Positions 8,743 to 17,490 are shown, counted from the stretch's first letter. The stretch is 64,000 nt of DNA from Shimia sp040225985 (GCF_040225985.1 NZ_JBBPEU010000006.1:62001-126000); one strand, 5' to 3'. Made by a program: numbers and translations. The notes: generated by a model from the letters alone, not told the origin.

Positions 8743-9005
8743 TCCCCATTTATCGCCGGTGTCCAAACACAGCGTATGCAAAAAACGCGAAAAACGACGA
8801 AATATACTTCGGTGTGCGCCCTTCATCGAGGAACTTACGCAGTGTCGGACGGGTCTAGCGGTGCCTGCTTCGAAAGTTGCCGAGTGTGTCGGGCCGCGTG
8901 GCGTGCACCAAGGCCTTGCATCAGGGCCTGACGATCATGGCCGGCTAGGGCTCAAACGTGGCGCACAGCAGGCTGCCGGCAGCCCGCCCAGATAGCGGCC
9001 CTGTC
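8743..9005. other. Non-coding interval between psd and the next gene
   Basis: About 260 bases with no convincing reading frame. The only frame of some length (8735-8995, plus strand) has no ribosome-binding site and an arginine/proline-rich, non-protein-like sequence. The half nearest psd is comparatively A+T-rich and probably contains its promoter. It separates two minus-strand genes. I cannot identify a remnant of any known gene. Confidence 0.5.
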
Positions 9006-9635
9006 TCACCGCAAGGCGCGGCGGGTTTTGAGGGGTTCTTTCTCGATGGCCTCGCGCTGGACGTATTTCAGGTGGCCGATGGCGGGCAGGAACCCGTTGT
9101 GCCGGTCGGTCTTCTCCAGAAAATCCCAGATCCGGTAAAGGTTGATCGGGTGTTTCACGATCAGCGCCTTGATCCGCGCGACCGCGTCTTCAATCGGGTA
9201 ATGGTCTATGATCTGACAGGCCACCTGTGTCGGGGTCAGAATATAATAGTCCTGCGCCCGGCGTGGAGTGTCGCGCGCCGCGTCAAAGGGCGAAGCCCCC
9301 AGCGCGCGATATTTCGGAAACAGCATGCGGATATCCTCGGTGCGGTTTTCGATCACCGACCCCGAGACCTGCCGGAACCCCAGCGGGGCAAGCTTGCCCA
9401 CCACATGGCGCCGCATCGGACCCGACATCATGTCGAGATCGGCGCGGTCGTATTTCAGGTCATCAAAAACCGAGATCAGCCGCAGTGTGTCATCTGCGAC
9501 CATCAGGAAGGGATCCTTGTCCAGCACCTCCAGCCGCGCGGCAAATGTGGCCATGTCCGGGGCGGGGCGGATCGTTGCGCGGGAAGCTGTCCGGTCCGCA
9601 AGGGGGCGCAGCAGGGCAGAGAGAGAGCGCAACAT
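9006..9635 (-). CDS. Conserved hypothetical protein
   Basis: A 209-residue soluble protein I do not recognise. The start is placed at MLRSLSALL, preceded by AAAGGTG; the longer frame upstream is rejected because it overlaps the divergent small gene. The protein is rich in charged residues, with no signal peptide and no clear motif. The sequence is protein-like throughout (for example DYYILTPTQVACQIIDHYP and HPINLYRIWDFLEK). Lone gene, divergent from the 77-residue gene at 9741. Confidence 0.65.
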   Translation of the reverse strand: MLRSLSALLRPLADRTASRATIRPAPDMATFAARLEVLDKDPFLMVADDTLRLISVFDDLKYDRADLDMMSGPMRRHVVGKLAPLGFRQVSGSVIENRTEDIRMLFPKYRALGASPFDAARDTPRRAQDYYILTPTQVACQIIDHYPIEDAVARIKALIVKHPINLYRIWDFLEKTDRHNGFLPAIGHLKYVQREAIEKEPLKTRRALR

Positions 9636-9740
9636 GGGGGGACACCTTTGTCGGTTTGGGGCCTGCAGCCTCGACAGGGGCGCGCGGCGGTCTATGTTTC
9701 TGTGCAGTAAGGTAAGGCAAATCCACCGGGGAACCAGCCC

Positions 9741-9974
9741 ATGTTGCAAGACAAACGCAAAGACCTTGATGCGGAGAAACAGAAAAAACTGCTGGAACGG
9801 CTGCTCCACGAACTCAGCGACAGGAACCCGTCTCTGTATTACCAGCCGACAAGCGAGGTCGCCTTGCAGGTGGAACGCTATATCGCCCACGGGGCCACGC
9901 TCCATGCCGAGGAAAGGACCCTACTGGAGCGACTCGGCAGGCGCGACATCGCGGTGTTGCTGAGCCTGCATTAA
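9741..9974 (+). CDS. Small hypothetical protein
   Basis: A 77-residue charged, helical protein beginning MLQDKRKDLDAEKQKK, with a heptad-like N-terminal half. GGGGAA lies ten bases ahead of the ATG. Divergent from the hypothetical gene at 9006-9635 with about 105 bases between the two starts. No family recognised. Real gene judged from amino-acid composition and the initiation signal. Confidence 0.5.
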   Translation: MLQDKRKDLDAEKQKKLLERLLHELSDRNPSLYYQPTSEVALQVERYIAHGATLHAEERTLLERLGRRDIAVLLSLH

Positions 9975-10092
9975 GTCGGGGCAATCCCGGAACCGGTTAT
10001 GGCTGGGGGGTTAGGGCGGGTTGGAAACCCACGCTACGGACCGGGGCAAGCGGCGCGGTCGCGCCCCTTGGCGGAACAAAAACGCGATGGAA

Positions 10093-10116
10093 CAAAAAAA
10101 GGCCCGCAGGGGGCCT
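10093..10116 (-). terminator. Rho-independent terminator of fabA
   Basis: On the minus strand AGGCCC-CCTGC-GGGCCT is followed by seven T residues. Confidence 0.8.
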
Positions 10117-10141
10117 CTTTCAAATCGTACCGGGGATTGGA

Positions 10142-10651
10142 TCAGCTTTCGCTGAGCGCGACCTTCATGTCCTTGACCTGATAGATCACCTCGCCATCCG
10201 CCTCGACGATGCCGTCTGCGACGCCCATGGTCAGGCGGCGGGTCTGGATCGCCTTGGTGAAGTCGATCTTATAGGTCAGCATCTTGCGATCAGGGCGCAC
10301 CATGCCGGTCAGTTTGACCTCGCCCACACCCAGCGCATAGCCGCGCCCCTGCCAGCCACGCCAGCCGAGGTTGAAGCCGGTCAGCTGCCACAAGCCGTCA
10401 AGGCCCAGGCAGCCGGGCATGATCGGGTTGCCGGGGAAGTGGCAGTCAAAGAACCAAAGGTCGGGGGTGATGTCGAATTCGGCCAGAACATGGCCCTTGC
10501 CATGCGCGCCGCCATCGCCCGAGATGTCGGTGATGCGGTCCATCATCAGCATCGGCGGGGCGGGCAGCTGGGCATTTCCGGGGCCGAACAATTCGCCCCG
10601 GGCGCATTTCAGCAGGTCCTCTTTGTCAAAGCTGGTTGGGAAATCGGCCAT
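10142..10651 (-). CDS. fabA: 3-hydroxydecanoyl-ACP dehydratase/isomerase
   Basis: A 169-residue hot-dog-fold enzyme that dehydrates 3-hydroxydecanoyl-ACP and isomerises trans-2- to cis-3-decenoyl-ACP, the branch point to unsaturated fatty acids. The catalytic His71 is in FDCHFPGNPIMPG and Asp85 in LGLDGLWQ, matching the E. coli H70/D84 spacing. The start at MADFPTSF has GAGGGGG upstream. Divergent from irr, and followed by its own terminator, so it is transcribed apart from fabB-fabI. Confidence 0.95.
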   Translation of the reverse strand: MADFPTSFDKEDLLKCARGELFGPGNAQLPAPPMLMMDRITDISGDGGAHGKGHVLAEFDITPDLWFFDCHFPGNPIMPGCLGLDGLWQLTGFNLGWRGWQGRGYALGVGEVKLTGMVRPDRKMLTYKIDFTKAIQTRRLTMGVADGIVEADGEVIYQVKDMKVALSES

Positions 10652-10781
10652 GCTGGTATACCCCCTCGTCATCCGTGCCTGGTTTGCTTGTGCCCCTCTA
10701 ACACCCCACGGAAGGGCGCTGCAAGTGCGGTCATGTCACAGCCCCGCAGCGTGATGCGGAAGGGTTGCGACTGATTTTCAT

Positions 10782-10811
10782 TTGAATTTGCCTGCACGTG
10801 CCCTTTATACT
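10782..10811 (+). promoter_or_regulatory. Sigma-70-like promoter of irr
   Basis: TTGAAT, 18 bases, TATACT. The spacer contains the palindrome GCACGTGC, and TTGCACGACAG lies on the opposite strand just downstream. The start codon follows 26 bases after the -10 element. The intergenic space also serves fabA on the other strand. Confidence 0.55.
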
Positions 10812-10837
10812 GTCGTGCAAACAAAAGGTATGCCCGC

Positions 10838-11254
10838 ATGACTGAGCAAGCTACGACCATTGGATCCAACTGGCTGACCAAGGCCGGATTGCGTCCGACG
10901 CGCCAGCGCGTGGCCCTGGCGTCATTGCTGGTGGGCGACGGCATGGACCGCCATGTCACCGCCGAGAGCCTTTATGCCGACGCGCGCGCGCATGGCGAAA
11001 GCGTGTCGCTGGCCACCGTCTATAACACGCTGAGGGCGTTCTGCGATGCCGGGCTGATGCAGGAAATCACCGTGGATGGGTCGAAAAGTTATTTCGACAC
11101 CAACACCCATGACCACCCGCATTTCTTCTGGGAAGATGACCGCGTACTGACCGACGCGCCGGCAGACCAGCTTGAAATCCAACGACTGCCGGAGCTGCCC
11201 GAAGGGGCGGAAATCTCCAAGGTCGACGTGGTGATCCGTCTGCGCCGCAAGTAA
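10838..11254 (+). CDS. irr: Iron response regulator, Fur family
   Basis: A 138-residue winged-helix regulator. The DNA-binding region includes LRPTRQRVALASLL and ESVSLATVYNTLRAFCDAGL; the His-rich motif THDHPHFF is the Irr-type haem/metal-sensing site. The N-terminal haem regulatory Cys-Pro motif of Bradyrhizobium Irr is absent, and the C-terminal CxxC zinc pairs of classical Fur are missing. Irr in alphaproteobacteria represses iron-demanding and activates iron-uptake genes under iron limitation. It is divergent from fabA. Confidence 0.9.
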   Translation: MTEQATTIGSNWLTKAGLRPTRQRVALASLLVGDGMDRHVTAESLYADARAHGESVSLATVYNTLRAFCDAGLMQEITVDGSKSYFDTNTHDHPHFFWEDDRVLTDAPADQLEIQRLPELPEGAEISKVDVVIRLRRK

Positions 11255-11275
11255 CGGCGGCTGGCGATCGAATTT

Positions 11276-11350
11276 GGGGGCGCTGCCCCCGCGTTTCAAA
11301 TCCCGCAGGATTTGAAACCCTCCCCCGAGGTATTTTCCCCAAGAAAAAGC
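11276..11350 (+). repeat. Dispersed intergenic element, copy 3, with two hairpins
   Basis: Downstream of irr: GGGGGC-GCT-GCCCCC (11276-11290), then a perfect 10-bp dyad TTTCAAATCC-CGCA-GGATTTGAAA (11294-11317), then CCCCCGAGG-TATTTTCCCCAAGAAAAAGC (core from 11327). The order hairpin then core resembles copy 2. Confidence 0.6.
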
Positions 11351-11422
11351 AGGGGCGTTTTGGCGATTGTTGTCGTGTGGCGAACATGTCAGCATGGCGC
11401 CAAAAGCGAGAGGGGAGAGATC

Positions 11423-12409
11423 ATGAAAGCAGTGACATATGACCGGTTCGGGCCGGCGGCAGAGGTGCTGGTGCTGCGCGATCTTGCGCGGCCTGCGCCA
11501 GGTGCGGGCGAGGTTTTGGTGCGGGTGGCATATTCCGGGGTAAACCCGTCGGACGTCAAGGCGCGGGCCGGGACGCGGCCCGGCGTGACACGACCGCCCT
11601 TTCCGGTGATCGTGCCCCATAGTGACGGGTCCGGCGTGATCGAGGCTGTCGGCGAGGGTGTGAATCCGGGCCGGATCGGCGAACGGGTCTGGATCTGGAA
11701 CGGCCAGTGGCAGCGCGCCTTTGGTACGGCGGCCGAGTTTATCGCCCTGCCGGACGCGCAGGCCGTGACCCTGCCGGAGGATGTGTCGCTCGAGGCCGGG
11801 GCGGTGTTGGGCATTCCCGGCCTGACCGCCGCGCATTGCGTTTTCGGCGCGGGCACGGTGACCGGCAAGACCGTGTTGATCAGTGGTGGTGCGGGCACGG
11901 TCGGAAATCTGGCGGTGCAACTGGCCAAGTGGGGCGGAGCGACGGTGATCGCCACAGGGTCACCCCGCGACTTTGACCGGATGCGGGCTGCCGGAGCCGA
12001 TCACGTGCTGGACTACCGCAGCGATTCGCTGGCGGCGGATGTCCTCGCGGCCAACGGGGGCCGTTTGATCGATATGGCGGTCGAGGTGGAATTCGGGGTC
12101 AATATCGCGACGCTGGCCGAGGTGATGGCCGAAAACGCGCGCATTGCCATTTATGGCTCGGCCAAGGACATGGCGCCTGAAATCCCGTTCGGCCCGCTTT
12201 TGTTCAAGGCGCTGACACTGGATATCGTGCTGATCTATATCCTGCCCGAGGTCGAACGGGGCCGGGCGATTGAACGGCTGCACGCGGCGCTGGCAGATGG
12301 CGCGCTTTCTTTGCCCGAACCGAATGTCTTTCAGATGCAGGACGCCGCGGCAGCGCATGAGATGGTCGAGCAGGGCGGGCGCACGGGGGCGGTTCTGGTC
12401 CGGCTCTAG
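11423..12409 (+). CDS. Zinc-independent quinone oxidoreductase-like protein (MDR family)
   Basis: A 328-residue NADPH:quinone reductase-type medium-chain dehydrogenase. The N-terminal GroES-like domain includes PHSDGSGVIEAVGEGV; the Rossmann segment is ISGGAGTVGNLAVQLAKWGGATVIATG. Structural zinc cysteines are absent, which separates it from alcohol dehydrogenases. The ATG at 11423 follows GAGGGGAGAG; the longer frame starting at 11312 lies in the repeat region. Single gene, convergent with the phospholipase-like gene and overlapping it by four bases at the 3' ends. Confidence 0.85.
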   Translation: MKAVTYDRFGPAAEVLVLRDLARPAPGAGEVLVRVAYSGVNPSDVKARAGTRPGVTRPPFPVIVPHSDGSGVIEAVGEGVNPGRIGERVWIWNGQWQRAFGTAAEFIALPDAQAVTLPEDVSLEAGAVLGIPGLTAAHCVFGAGTVTGKTVLISGGAGTVGNLAVQLAKWGGATVIATGSPRDFDRMRAAGADHVLDYRSDSLAADVLAANGGRLIDMAVEVEFGVNIATLAEVMAENARIAIYGSAKDMAPEIPFGPLLFKALTLDIVLIYILPEVERGRAIERLHAALADGALSLPEPNVFQMQDAAAAHEMVEQGGRTGAVLVRL

Positions 12410-13932
12410 AGCTGTAGCTCGACGTCGAGGAGTTCGGTGATATTGGCGATCAGTTTCTGGAACCCGGTCGCCTGCGGTTCCCGCAGGCGCCGCTCGGTCT
12501 TGCCAAAGCCGAAATAATCCCAGATCAGATTGCCTCCGTCATCCAGTCCGACGCGATAGGCATAGTCGTTCAGCGCGTTGTCGATATCGCTCCGCATGGC
12601 GCGGGCCAAGCTGGGGCTTTGGATCATCATGCCGTGTTCGGTGTTGAGCTTGATCGCCCTTGGGTCGAGGTTGAGCGAGCCGACAAACACCTTGTCGTCG
12701 TCGATCACCCCCATCTTGGAGTGCATGGTCAGGGTCGGCTGACCCACGCCATCGTCCTGCACGCCCAACAGTTCCGGCACGTCGGCGCGGATTTCATAAA
12801 GCTCGACCCCAGCGCGCAGCAACTCTTCGCGATAGGGTTGATAGCCGCCATGCACATAGGGATGATTGTTGGCCGCCAGCGAATTGGTCACGATCCGCAC
12901 GCGGATCCCTTTCTCGACAAGGCTGGCATAGAAGCGCACCCCATAGGGTTCCGGCACAAAATAGGGGGTCAGCATGACCACGTCGCGCCTGGCGTTGCGC
13001 ATCTCGGTGAAAAGCGCGTTGGCGATGGCGTGCGGGCCTTCGGCGACGCTGTTGCGCAGCTTTTGCGGGGGGTCGGTGATGATCCACGCGCGACCGGCAT
13101 GCGCCGCGATGCGGCCCTCGTTGATTTTGCGCAGATGCGGAGAGGCGAGGGCCTCGCGATAGGCGGCTTCTTCTTCGGGGTGGGCGGCCAGTTCCCAGTT
13201 GATGATATCCTCACTCGCCCGGCGTCGGGTGGTTTCTGAAATCAGCATGTCCAGCGGCACGGCATATTCGTCGTTCCAGAAAGTATCGAACAGGCTGCCC
13301 AGCTTGGCGGCATCGGGGCCGGCGGTGAATATCTCGAAATCGGCAAACACTGCGGTTGTGTCGAGCTGGTAATATTCGTCGGCAATGTTGCGCCCGCCGA
13401 TGATCGCCATGGAACTGTCGACCACGAACATCTTGTTGTGCATGCGGCGGTTCAGGCGCTTGAAGTTGAAGGGAAAGGTCAGCGCCTTGGGCAGTCCGCG
13501 CGGGGCGGGGTTGAACATGCGCAGCTCGATATTCTCATGCGCATCGAGATAGGCGAGATGGCGGTCTTTGGCGGTGGTGAACACATCGTCGATCAGGAAC
13601 CGCACCCGCACGCCGCGGTCAGCGGCTTCGATCAGCTTGGCGGCAAACAGACGCCCTGCCGTGTCGGGCTTGATCAGAAAGGTCGAGACATCGATCGTAG
13701 ATTGGGCGGAGTCGATCATCTGCATGCGTGCGCCAAGAGCGTCACGCCCTTTGATGAGATCGTAATATGCCGAGCGGGATGGGGGATGGGCGGCACTGAC
13801 CCGGCGGGGCGTGATGGGGACGTTGTCAACGACGTCATGGCGGGTCACAGGGCGTGGTGCGTCGAGCGGTACAGGCGTGCAGGCTGTCATGGCACAGAGT
13901 GCCAGCAGGGCCGTTACCCGTGTCAAAACCAC
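12406..13932 (-). CDS. Phospholipase D-family lipoprotein (cardiolipin synthase-like)
   Basis: About 508 residues with two HKD motifs: HNKMFVVDSSMAIIGGRN and HSKMGVIDDDKVFVGSLN. The N-terminus is a short hydrophobic signal ending in AMTAC, a probable lipobox, so the enzyme is likely a periplasmic lipoprotein. GTG at 13932 or TTG at 13926 starts the gene inside the last codons of the upstream gene, implying coupling. The architecture fits ClsC-like PLD proteins of phospholipid metabolism. The substrate is not established. Confidence 0.82.
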   Translation of the reverse strand: MVLTRVTALLALCAMTACTPVPLDAPRPVTRHDVVDNVPITPRRVSAAHPPSRSAYYDLIKGRDALGARMQMIDSAQSTIDVSTFLIKPDTAGRLFAAKLIEAADRGVRVRFLIDDVFTTAKDRHLAYLDAHENIELRMFNPAPRGLPKALTFPFNFKRLNRRMHNKMFVVDSSMAIIGGRNIADEYYQLDTTAVFADFEIFTAGPDAAKLGSLFDTFWNDEYAVPLDMLISETTRRRASEDIINWELAAHPEEEAAYREALASPHLRKINEGRIAAHAGRAWIITDPPQKLRNSVAEGPHAIANALFTEMRNARRDVVMLTPYFVPEPYGVRFYASLVEKGIRVRIVTNSLAANNHPYVHGGYQPYREELLRAGVELYEIRADVPELLGVQDDGVGQPTLTMHSKMGVIDDDKVFVGSLNLDPRAIKLNTEHGMMIQSPSLARAMRSDIDNALNDYAYRVGLDDGGNLIWDYFGFGKTERRLREPQATGFQKLIANITELLDVELQL

Positions 13933-14792
13933 TGGCCGGGTTCCATCAGGCCAAGGTCGAGAAGCTGGCGCGAATGCCATTCGAACGGCACCGAATTGTG
14001 CCATTTGAACGTGTCGATTTCATACTTGCTGCCCGGGTTGCGCTTGAGCGCCTTTGCGGTGCGGAAGGAACAGACCGAGGCAGTCAGGTTGTTGTGCCAT
14101 TCACAGGCATAGGTGTTGTATTCTTCATCATTGAAGGTGAAGTCGTCACGCAGTTTCAGGTCGGGCTTGGCCTTGAACAACGAAATCCGGTCGATCTTGC
14201 GCCGGATGGCGGGGATATGTTCCTCGAACCGCCAGCGCAGCCCGCCAAAGAAATCAAGCTGCCGTTCCTTTGGGTAGTTGTGGTTGTCGGGGTCGTTGCG
14301 GGCCAGCGCGTAGTACCCCGACCGGTCCATCAGGGCCTCTTCAAGCGACACCGCGTCGGGATTTTTTTCAAGATCCTCGGCGTAGAGGTCGACCACATAG
14401 GTCAGCATTGCGTCACGGCGTTCCTCGGTGTGGAAGGTCAGCATTTCGCCCACGGTGCGGTTTTCGCAAAAGGGATAGAATAGGTATTCGGCGTTGAAAC
14501 AATAATACATCCAGACGCCCGGCGCGGCAGCGATGATGTCATTCACGGCATGTATCATCGTCATGCCACTGGGGCTGTCCATGTCGATGCGGATGATTTC
14601 GTCCGCGACATCCTCGGGGATGTCGAAGCTGGCCGGGGTCATCAGCAGGATCTGCTTGAAGCCCAGTTGTTGATGGTGGCGCAGGGTCGTGTCCAGCTCG
14701 GTTTCGTCCTCGCCAAAGATCAGCGCGATAGGCCCCTTGGCCAGCGCGGCGCGACCGTTTCGAAGAAACTCGGACAACGAGGCGTATTTCAT
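13923..14792 (-). CDS. Putative glycosyltransferase family 2-like protein
   Basis: A 289-residue cytoplasmic protein. The N-terminal region (PIALIFGEDETELDTTLRHHQQLGF) looks like the GT-A nucleotide-sugar fold opening, and the middle has WMYYCFNAEYLFYPFCENRTVGEM and HTEERRDAMLTYVVDLYAEDL. Related Rhodobacterales proteins are usually annotated as GT2-like, but I see no clean DxD with confidence. It ends in the start region of the PLD-like lipoprotein, so the pair are probably one operon acting at the envelope. Confidence 0.6.
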   Translation of the reverse strand: MKYASLSEFLRNGRAALAKGPIALIFGEDETELDTTLRHHQQLGFKQILLMTPASFDIPEDVADEIIRIDMDSPSGMTMIHAVNDIIAAAPGVWMYYCFNAEYLFYPFCENRTVGEMLTFHTEERRDAMLTYVVDLYAEDLEKNPDAVSLEEALMDRSGYYALARNDPDNHNYPKERQLDFFGGLRWRFEEHIPAIRRKIDRISLFKAKPDLKLRDDFTFNDEEYNTYACEWHNNLTASVCSFRTAKALKRNPGSKYEIDTFKWHNSVPFEWHSRQLLDLGLMEPGQWF

Positions 14793-14903
14793 GGGTTATT
14801 TCCTGCTCTTGTTGGGCGCAGAATCGATCAATTTTCCATGCATTGCAAGACAGACCTGTTTTGATGTAGGGAAGCGCCCTGAAACCGCGACAGGATCGGA
14901 CAC

Positions 14904-16226
14904 ATGGCTGACGAGAAGAAGCTTTATATCAAGACCTATGGCTGTCAGATGAATGTCTATGACAGCGAACGCATGGTCGAGGCAATGGGCGGGGCGGGCT
15001 ATACCACCACCGACACGCCCGATGACGCGGACATGATCCTGCTGAACACCTGTCACATCCGCGAAAAGGCCGCCGAGAAGGTTTACTCCGAACTGGGCCG
15101 GTTCAAAGGGTTGAAGGCCGAAAAGCCGGACCTCAAGATCGGGGTGGCGGGCTGTGTCGCGCAGGCCGAGGGCGAGGAAATCATGCGCCGCCAGCCGCTG
15201 GTCGATCTGGTGGTGGGGCCGCAGGCCTATCACCGCCTGCCCGAGATGGAGGCAAAGACCCACACCGGCGAAAAGGCGCTGGATACGGATTTTCCGGAAG
15301 AGGACAAGTTCGAGAAGCTGAAGCGCCGTCCCAAGGCCAAGCGTGGTCCGACCGCGTTTCTGACCGTGCAGGAAGGCTGTGACAAGTTCTGCGCCTTCTG
15401 TGTCGTGCCCTATACCCGCGGGGCGGAAGTGTCACGCCCGGTGGACCGTATCCTGACCGAGGCCCGCGATCTGGTTGACCGGGGCGTGCGCGAGATCACC
15501 CTTCTGGGGCAGAACGTGAATGCCTATCACGGGGCTGCCTCCAATGGCGACAGCTGGTCCCTGGCCAAGCTTATCTGGGAGCTGGACAAGGTCGATGGGC
15601 TGGAGCGCATCCGCTTTACCACGAGCCACCCCAACGACATGATGGACGACCTGATCGAGGCACATGGCACCTGCGCCAAGCTGATGCCCTACCTGCATCT
15701 TCCGGTGCAGTCGGGCAGCAACAAGATCCTGAAACGCATGAACCGCAGCCATGACCGTGATAGCTATCTGCGCCTGATCGAGCGCATCCGCGCGGCACGG
15801 CCCGACATCCTGATCTCGGGCGACTTCATCGTCGGTTTCCCCGAAGAGACCGAAGCCGATTTCCAGGACACGATGGACCTGATCGACGAGGTCAAATACG
15901 GGCAGGCGTTCAGCTTCAAATATTCGCCGCGCCCCGGCACGCCGGCGGCGGAACGCGGCATGGTCGATGATGCCGAGGCGTCGGACCGGCTCTATCGTCT
16001 TCAGGCCCTGATCACGCAGCAACAGCGCGAGGTGCAGGATGGCATGGTCGGTCGTGAGGTCAACGTGCTGTTCGAAAAGCCGGGCCGCTTCGAAGGGCAA
16101 ATGGTTGGCAAATCCGAATACCTGCACGCGGTTCATGTCGCAACCGACACCGCGCAAGTCGGCGATCTGGCGCGTGTCCGCATCGTGGAAAGCGGCCCCA
16201 ATTCCCTTTCGGGCGAGATGCTCTGA
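14904..16226 (+). CDS. miaB: tRNA-2-methylthio-N6-dimethylallyladenosine synthase
   Basis: A 440-residue radical-SAM methylthiotransferase modifying A37 of UNN-decoding tRNAs. The N-terminal UPF0004 domain carries cysteines in YGCQMN, NTCHIREKA and GVAGCVAQ; the radical-SAM cluster is CDKFCAFC; the C-terminal TRAM domain ends the protein. It heads the conserved miaB-phoH-ybeY-corC-lnt order, here with two envelope genes placed between miaB and phoH. Confidence 0.96.
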   Translation: MADEKKLYIKTYGCQMNVYDSERMVEAMGGAGYTTTDTPDDADMILLNTCHIREKAAEKVYSELGRFKGLKAEKPDLKIGVAGCVAQAEGEEIMRRQPLVDLVVGPQAYHRLPEMEAKTHTGEKALDTDFPEEDKFEKLKRRPKAKRGPTAFLTVQEGCDKFCAFCVVPYTRGAEVSRPVDRILTEARDLVDRGVREITLLGQNVNAYHGAASNGDSWSLAKLIWELDKVDGLERIRFTTSHPNDMMDDLIEAHGTCAKLMPYLHLPVQSGSNKILKRMNRSHDRDSYLRLIERIRAARPDILISGDFIVGFPEETEADFQDTMDLIDEVKYGQAFSFKYSPRPGTPAAERGMVDDAEASDRLYRLQALITQQQREVQDGMVGREVNVLFEKPGRFEGQMVGKSEYLHAVHVATDTAQVGDLARVRIVESGPNSLSGEML

Positions 16227-16552
16227 GACCGGAAAGCGACACCTTCGCCCCGTTTCGGGGGGGCGGGGGCGTCAAAAATCACCATGCCCGCAAAACGTGC
16301 ACGCCCCGCGATTGGCGGGTATTCGGAAACAAAGCCGCCGGTCTCCTGTGCGTTGTTCCCGCAGCGTGCAAAATGACGCCCGATTTCGGACCTTGTCACA
16401 GGACGCGCCACATTTCGGCCACATTTTCCTACCACATCTTGTGAATTCTCCTTCACACAATCTCTAAATTTGCTACAGTGATGCGTATTACGAACGAGGT
16501 ATGCGCATTTGCGATTTCACATGCCCGGGGGATAAGTCAGAGGAAATTTGCT
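16227..16552. other. Long upstream region of the OmpA-like gene
   Basis: About 325 bases without a gene. The first part is G+C-rich with a weak hairpin (CGCCCCG-TTT-CGGGG). The second half is A+T-richer and probably holds the promoter; a possible pair is TTCACA, 16 bases, TACAGT around 16452-16480. An ATG at 16478 is in frame with the downstream gene but gives an implausible N-terminus before the signal peptide. Confidence 0.4.
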
Positions 16553-17128
16553 GTGGCGGACAAAACTATGAACAAGCGTCGCACCGCTTTGGGAGGGATC
16601 GCCGCATTGTGCGTGGCTGCCGTATCCTTCGCACAACCGGCGGCTGCGCAGACCCAGCGGACTGTACTGGGTCAGGAATATGTACCGACAATCTGGGTTG
16701 ATCCGGACGGGTGCGAACACTGGGTAATGGATGACGGCGCCGAGGGCTATATGAGCCCGCATGTGAACCGTCAGGGCATTCCGGTCTGCCGGCGCGGCAA
16801 TGTCTGCGGCGTGATGAACTCGGACCAGTTCTTTGCCACCGACCGGTATTACATCAACGCGGCCAATTCGCAGCGTCTGAAGGAATTCTTCCAGACCTCG
16901 ACCGCCTCGGCCTTTATCATCGCGGGGCATACCGACAGCCGCGCTTCGGATGAATACAACATGCGCCTCAGCTATAACCGCGCCAACGCCGTGGCCAAGA
17001 TCGCCAAATCGTCCGGCGCCCGCGTGATTGACGTGCGGGGCTACGGCGAACGCATGCCGCGCGCCACCAACAGCACCGCCGCCGGCATGGCCGAAAACCG
17101 CCGCGTCGAAATTATCTGTCTGCGTTAA
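16553..17128 (+). CDS. OmpA-family protein with N-terminal WVDP-GC-HW module
   Basis: A 191-residue exported protein. GTG at 16553 is chosen because AGAGGAA lies seven bases ahead; it gives a signal peptide (MADKTMNKRR then hydrophobic core, cleavage after AQPAAA). Residues 45-79 form a module IWVDPxGCxHW...DDGxEGY...PVC that also occurs in the next gene's product. Residues about 90-190 are an OmpA C-terminal-like peptidoglycan-binding domain (AGHTDSRASDEYNMRLSYNRA...NRRVEI). Probably periplasmic or outer-membrane associated. It lies 11 bases ahead of the lipoprotein gene. Confidence 0.85.
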   Translation: MADKTMNKRRTALGGIAALCVAAVSFAQPAAAQTQRTVLGQEYVPTIWVDPDGCEHWVMDDGAEGYMSPHVNRQGIPVCRRGNVCGVMNSDQFFATDRYYINAANSQRLKEFFQTSTASAFIIAGHTDSRASDEYNMRLSYNRANAVAKIAKSSGARVIDVRGYGERMPRATNSTAAGMAENRRVEIICLR

Positions 17129-17139
17129 GGAGAATGAAC

Positions 17140-17436
17140 ATGAAACTGATGCGTGGTCTTCTTCTGATTGGCGCCGTGGCCGTCGTGGCCGCCTGCGACA
17201 ACAAGGTCGACAAAACCGTGGACCGGGGCTGGGACAGCAAACACCTGAGCCAGCTTCAGGCGGGCATCTGGGTGGATCCCAATGGCTGTGACCACTGGAT
17301 CATTGATGACGGCTTCGAGGGCTACCTCTCGCAGCGTCTCGATAAATACGGCAAGCCCGTCTGTTCGGGCGTCGCGCCTCCGGGCGTGGCCACCGGACCC
17401 TTCAAGAAGGGCTCGCCGGTCAAAGACCAAATCTGA
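17140..17436 (+). CDS. Small lipoprotein sharing the WVDP-GC-HW module
   Basis: A 98-residue lipoprotein with a lipobox VAAC (Cys19) after a short signal. Residues 41-75 repeat the module of the preceding OmpA-like protein: IWVDPNGCDHW, DDGFEGY and PVC, identical at 20 of 35 aligned positions. The remainder is a short tail rich in Gly/Pro. ATG at 17140 is preferred over 17134 because AAGGAG then has normal spacing. Same transcript as the OmpA-like gene, closed by a strong terminator. Function unknown. Confidence 0.8.
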   Translation: MKLMRGLLLIGAVAVVAACDNKVDKTVDRGWDSKHLSQLQAGIWVDPNGCDHWIIDDGFEGYLSQRLDKYGKPVCSGVAPPGVATGPFKKGSPVKDQI

Positions 17437-17457
17437 TGCCGTCGACATACACAACCC

Positions 17458-17490
17458 AGAGCCGCGTGTTTTTGCACGCGGCTCTTTTTT
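17458..17490 (+). terminator. Rho-independent terminator after the lipoprotein gene
   Basis: AGAGCCGCGTG and CACGCGGCTCT form a perfect 11-bp stem with a six-base loop, followed by T residues. Confidence 0.9.

Noticed and set aside
8735..8995. Possible 86-residue plus-strand protein
   Set aside because: No ribosome-binding site, Arg/Gly/Pro-rich composition and no resemblance to any protein; treated as non-coding.
11294..11317. TTTCAAATCC dyad as a rho-independent terminator of irr
   Set aside because: The stem is A+T-rich and no U-run follows; it is better seen as part of the intergenic element.
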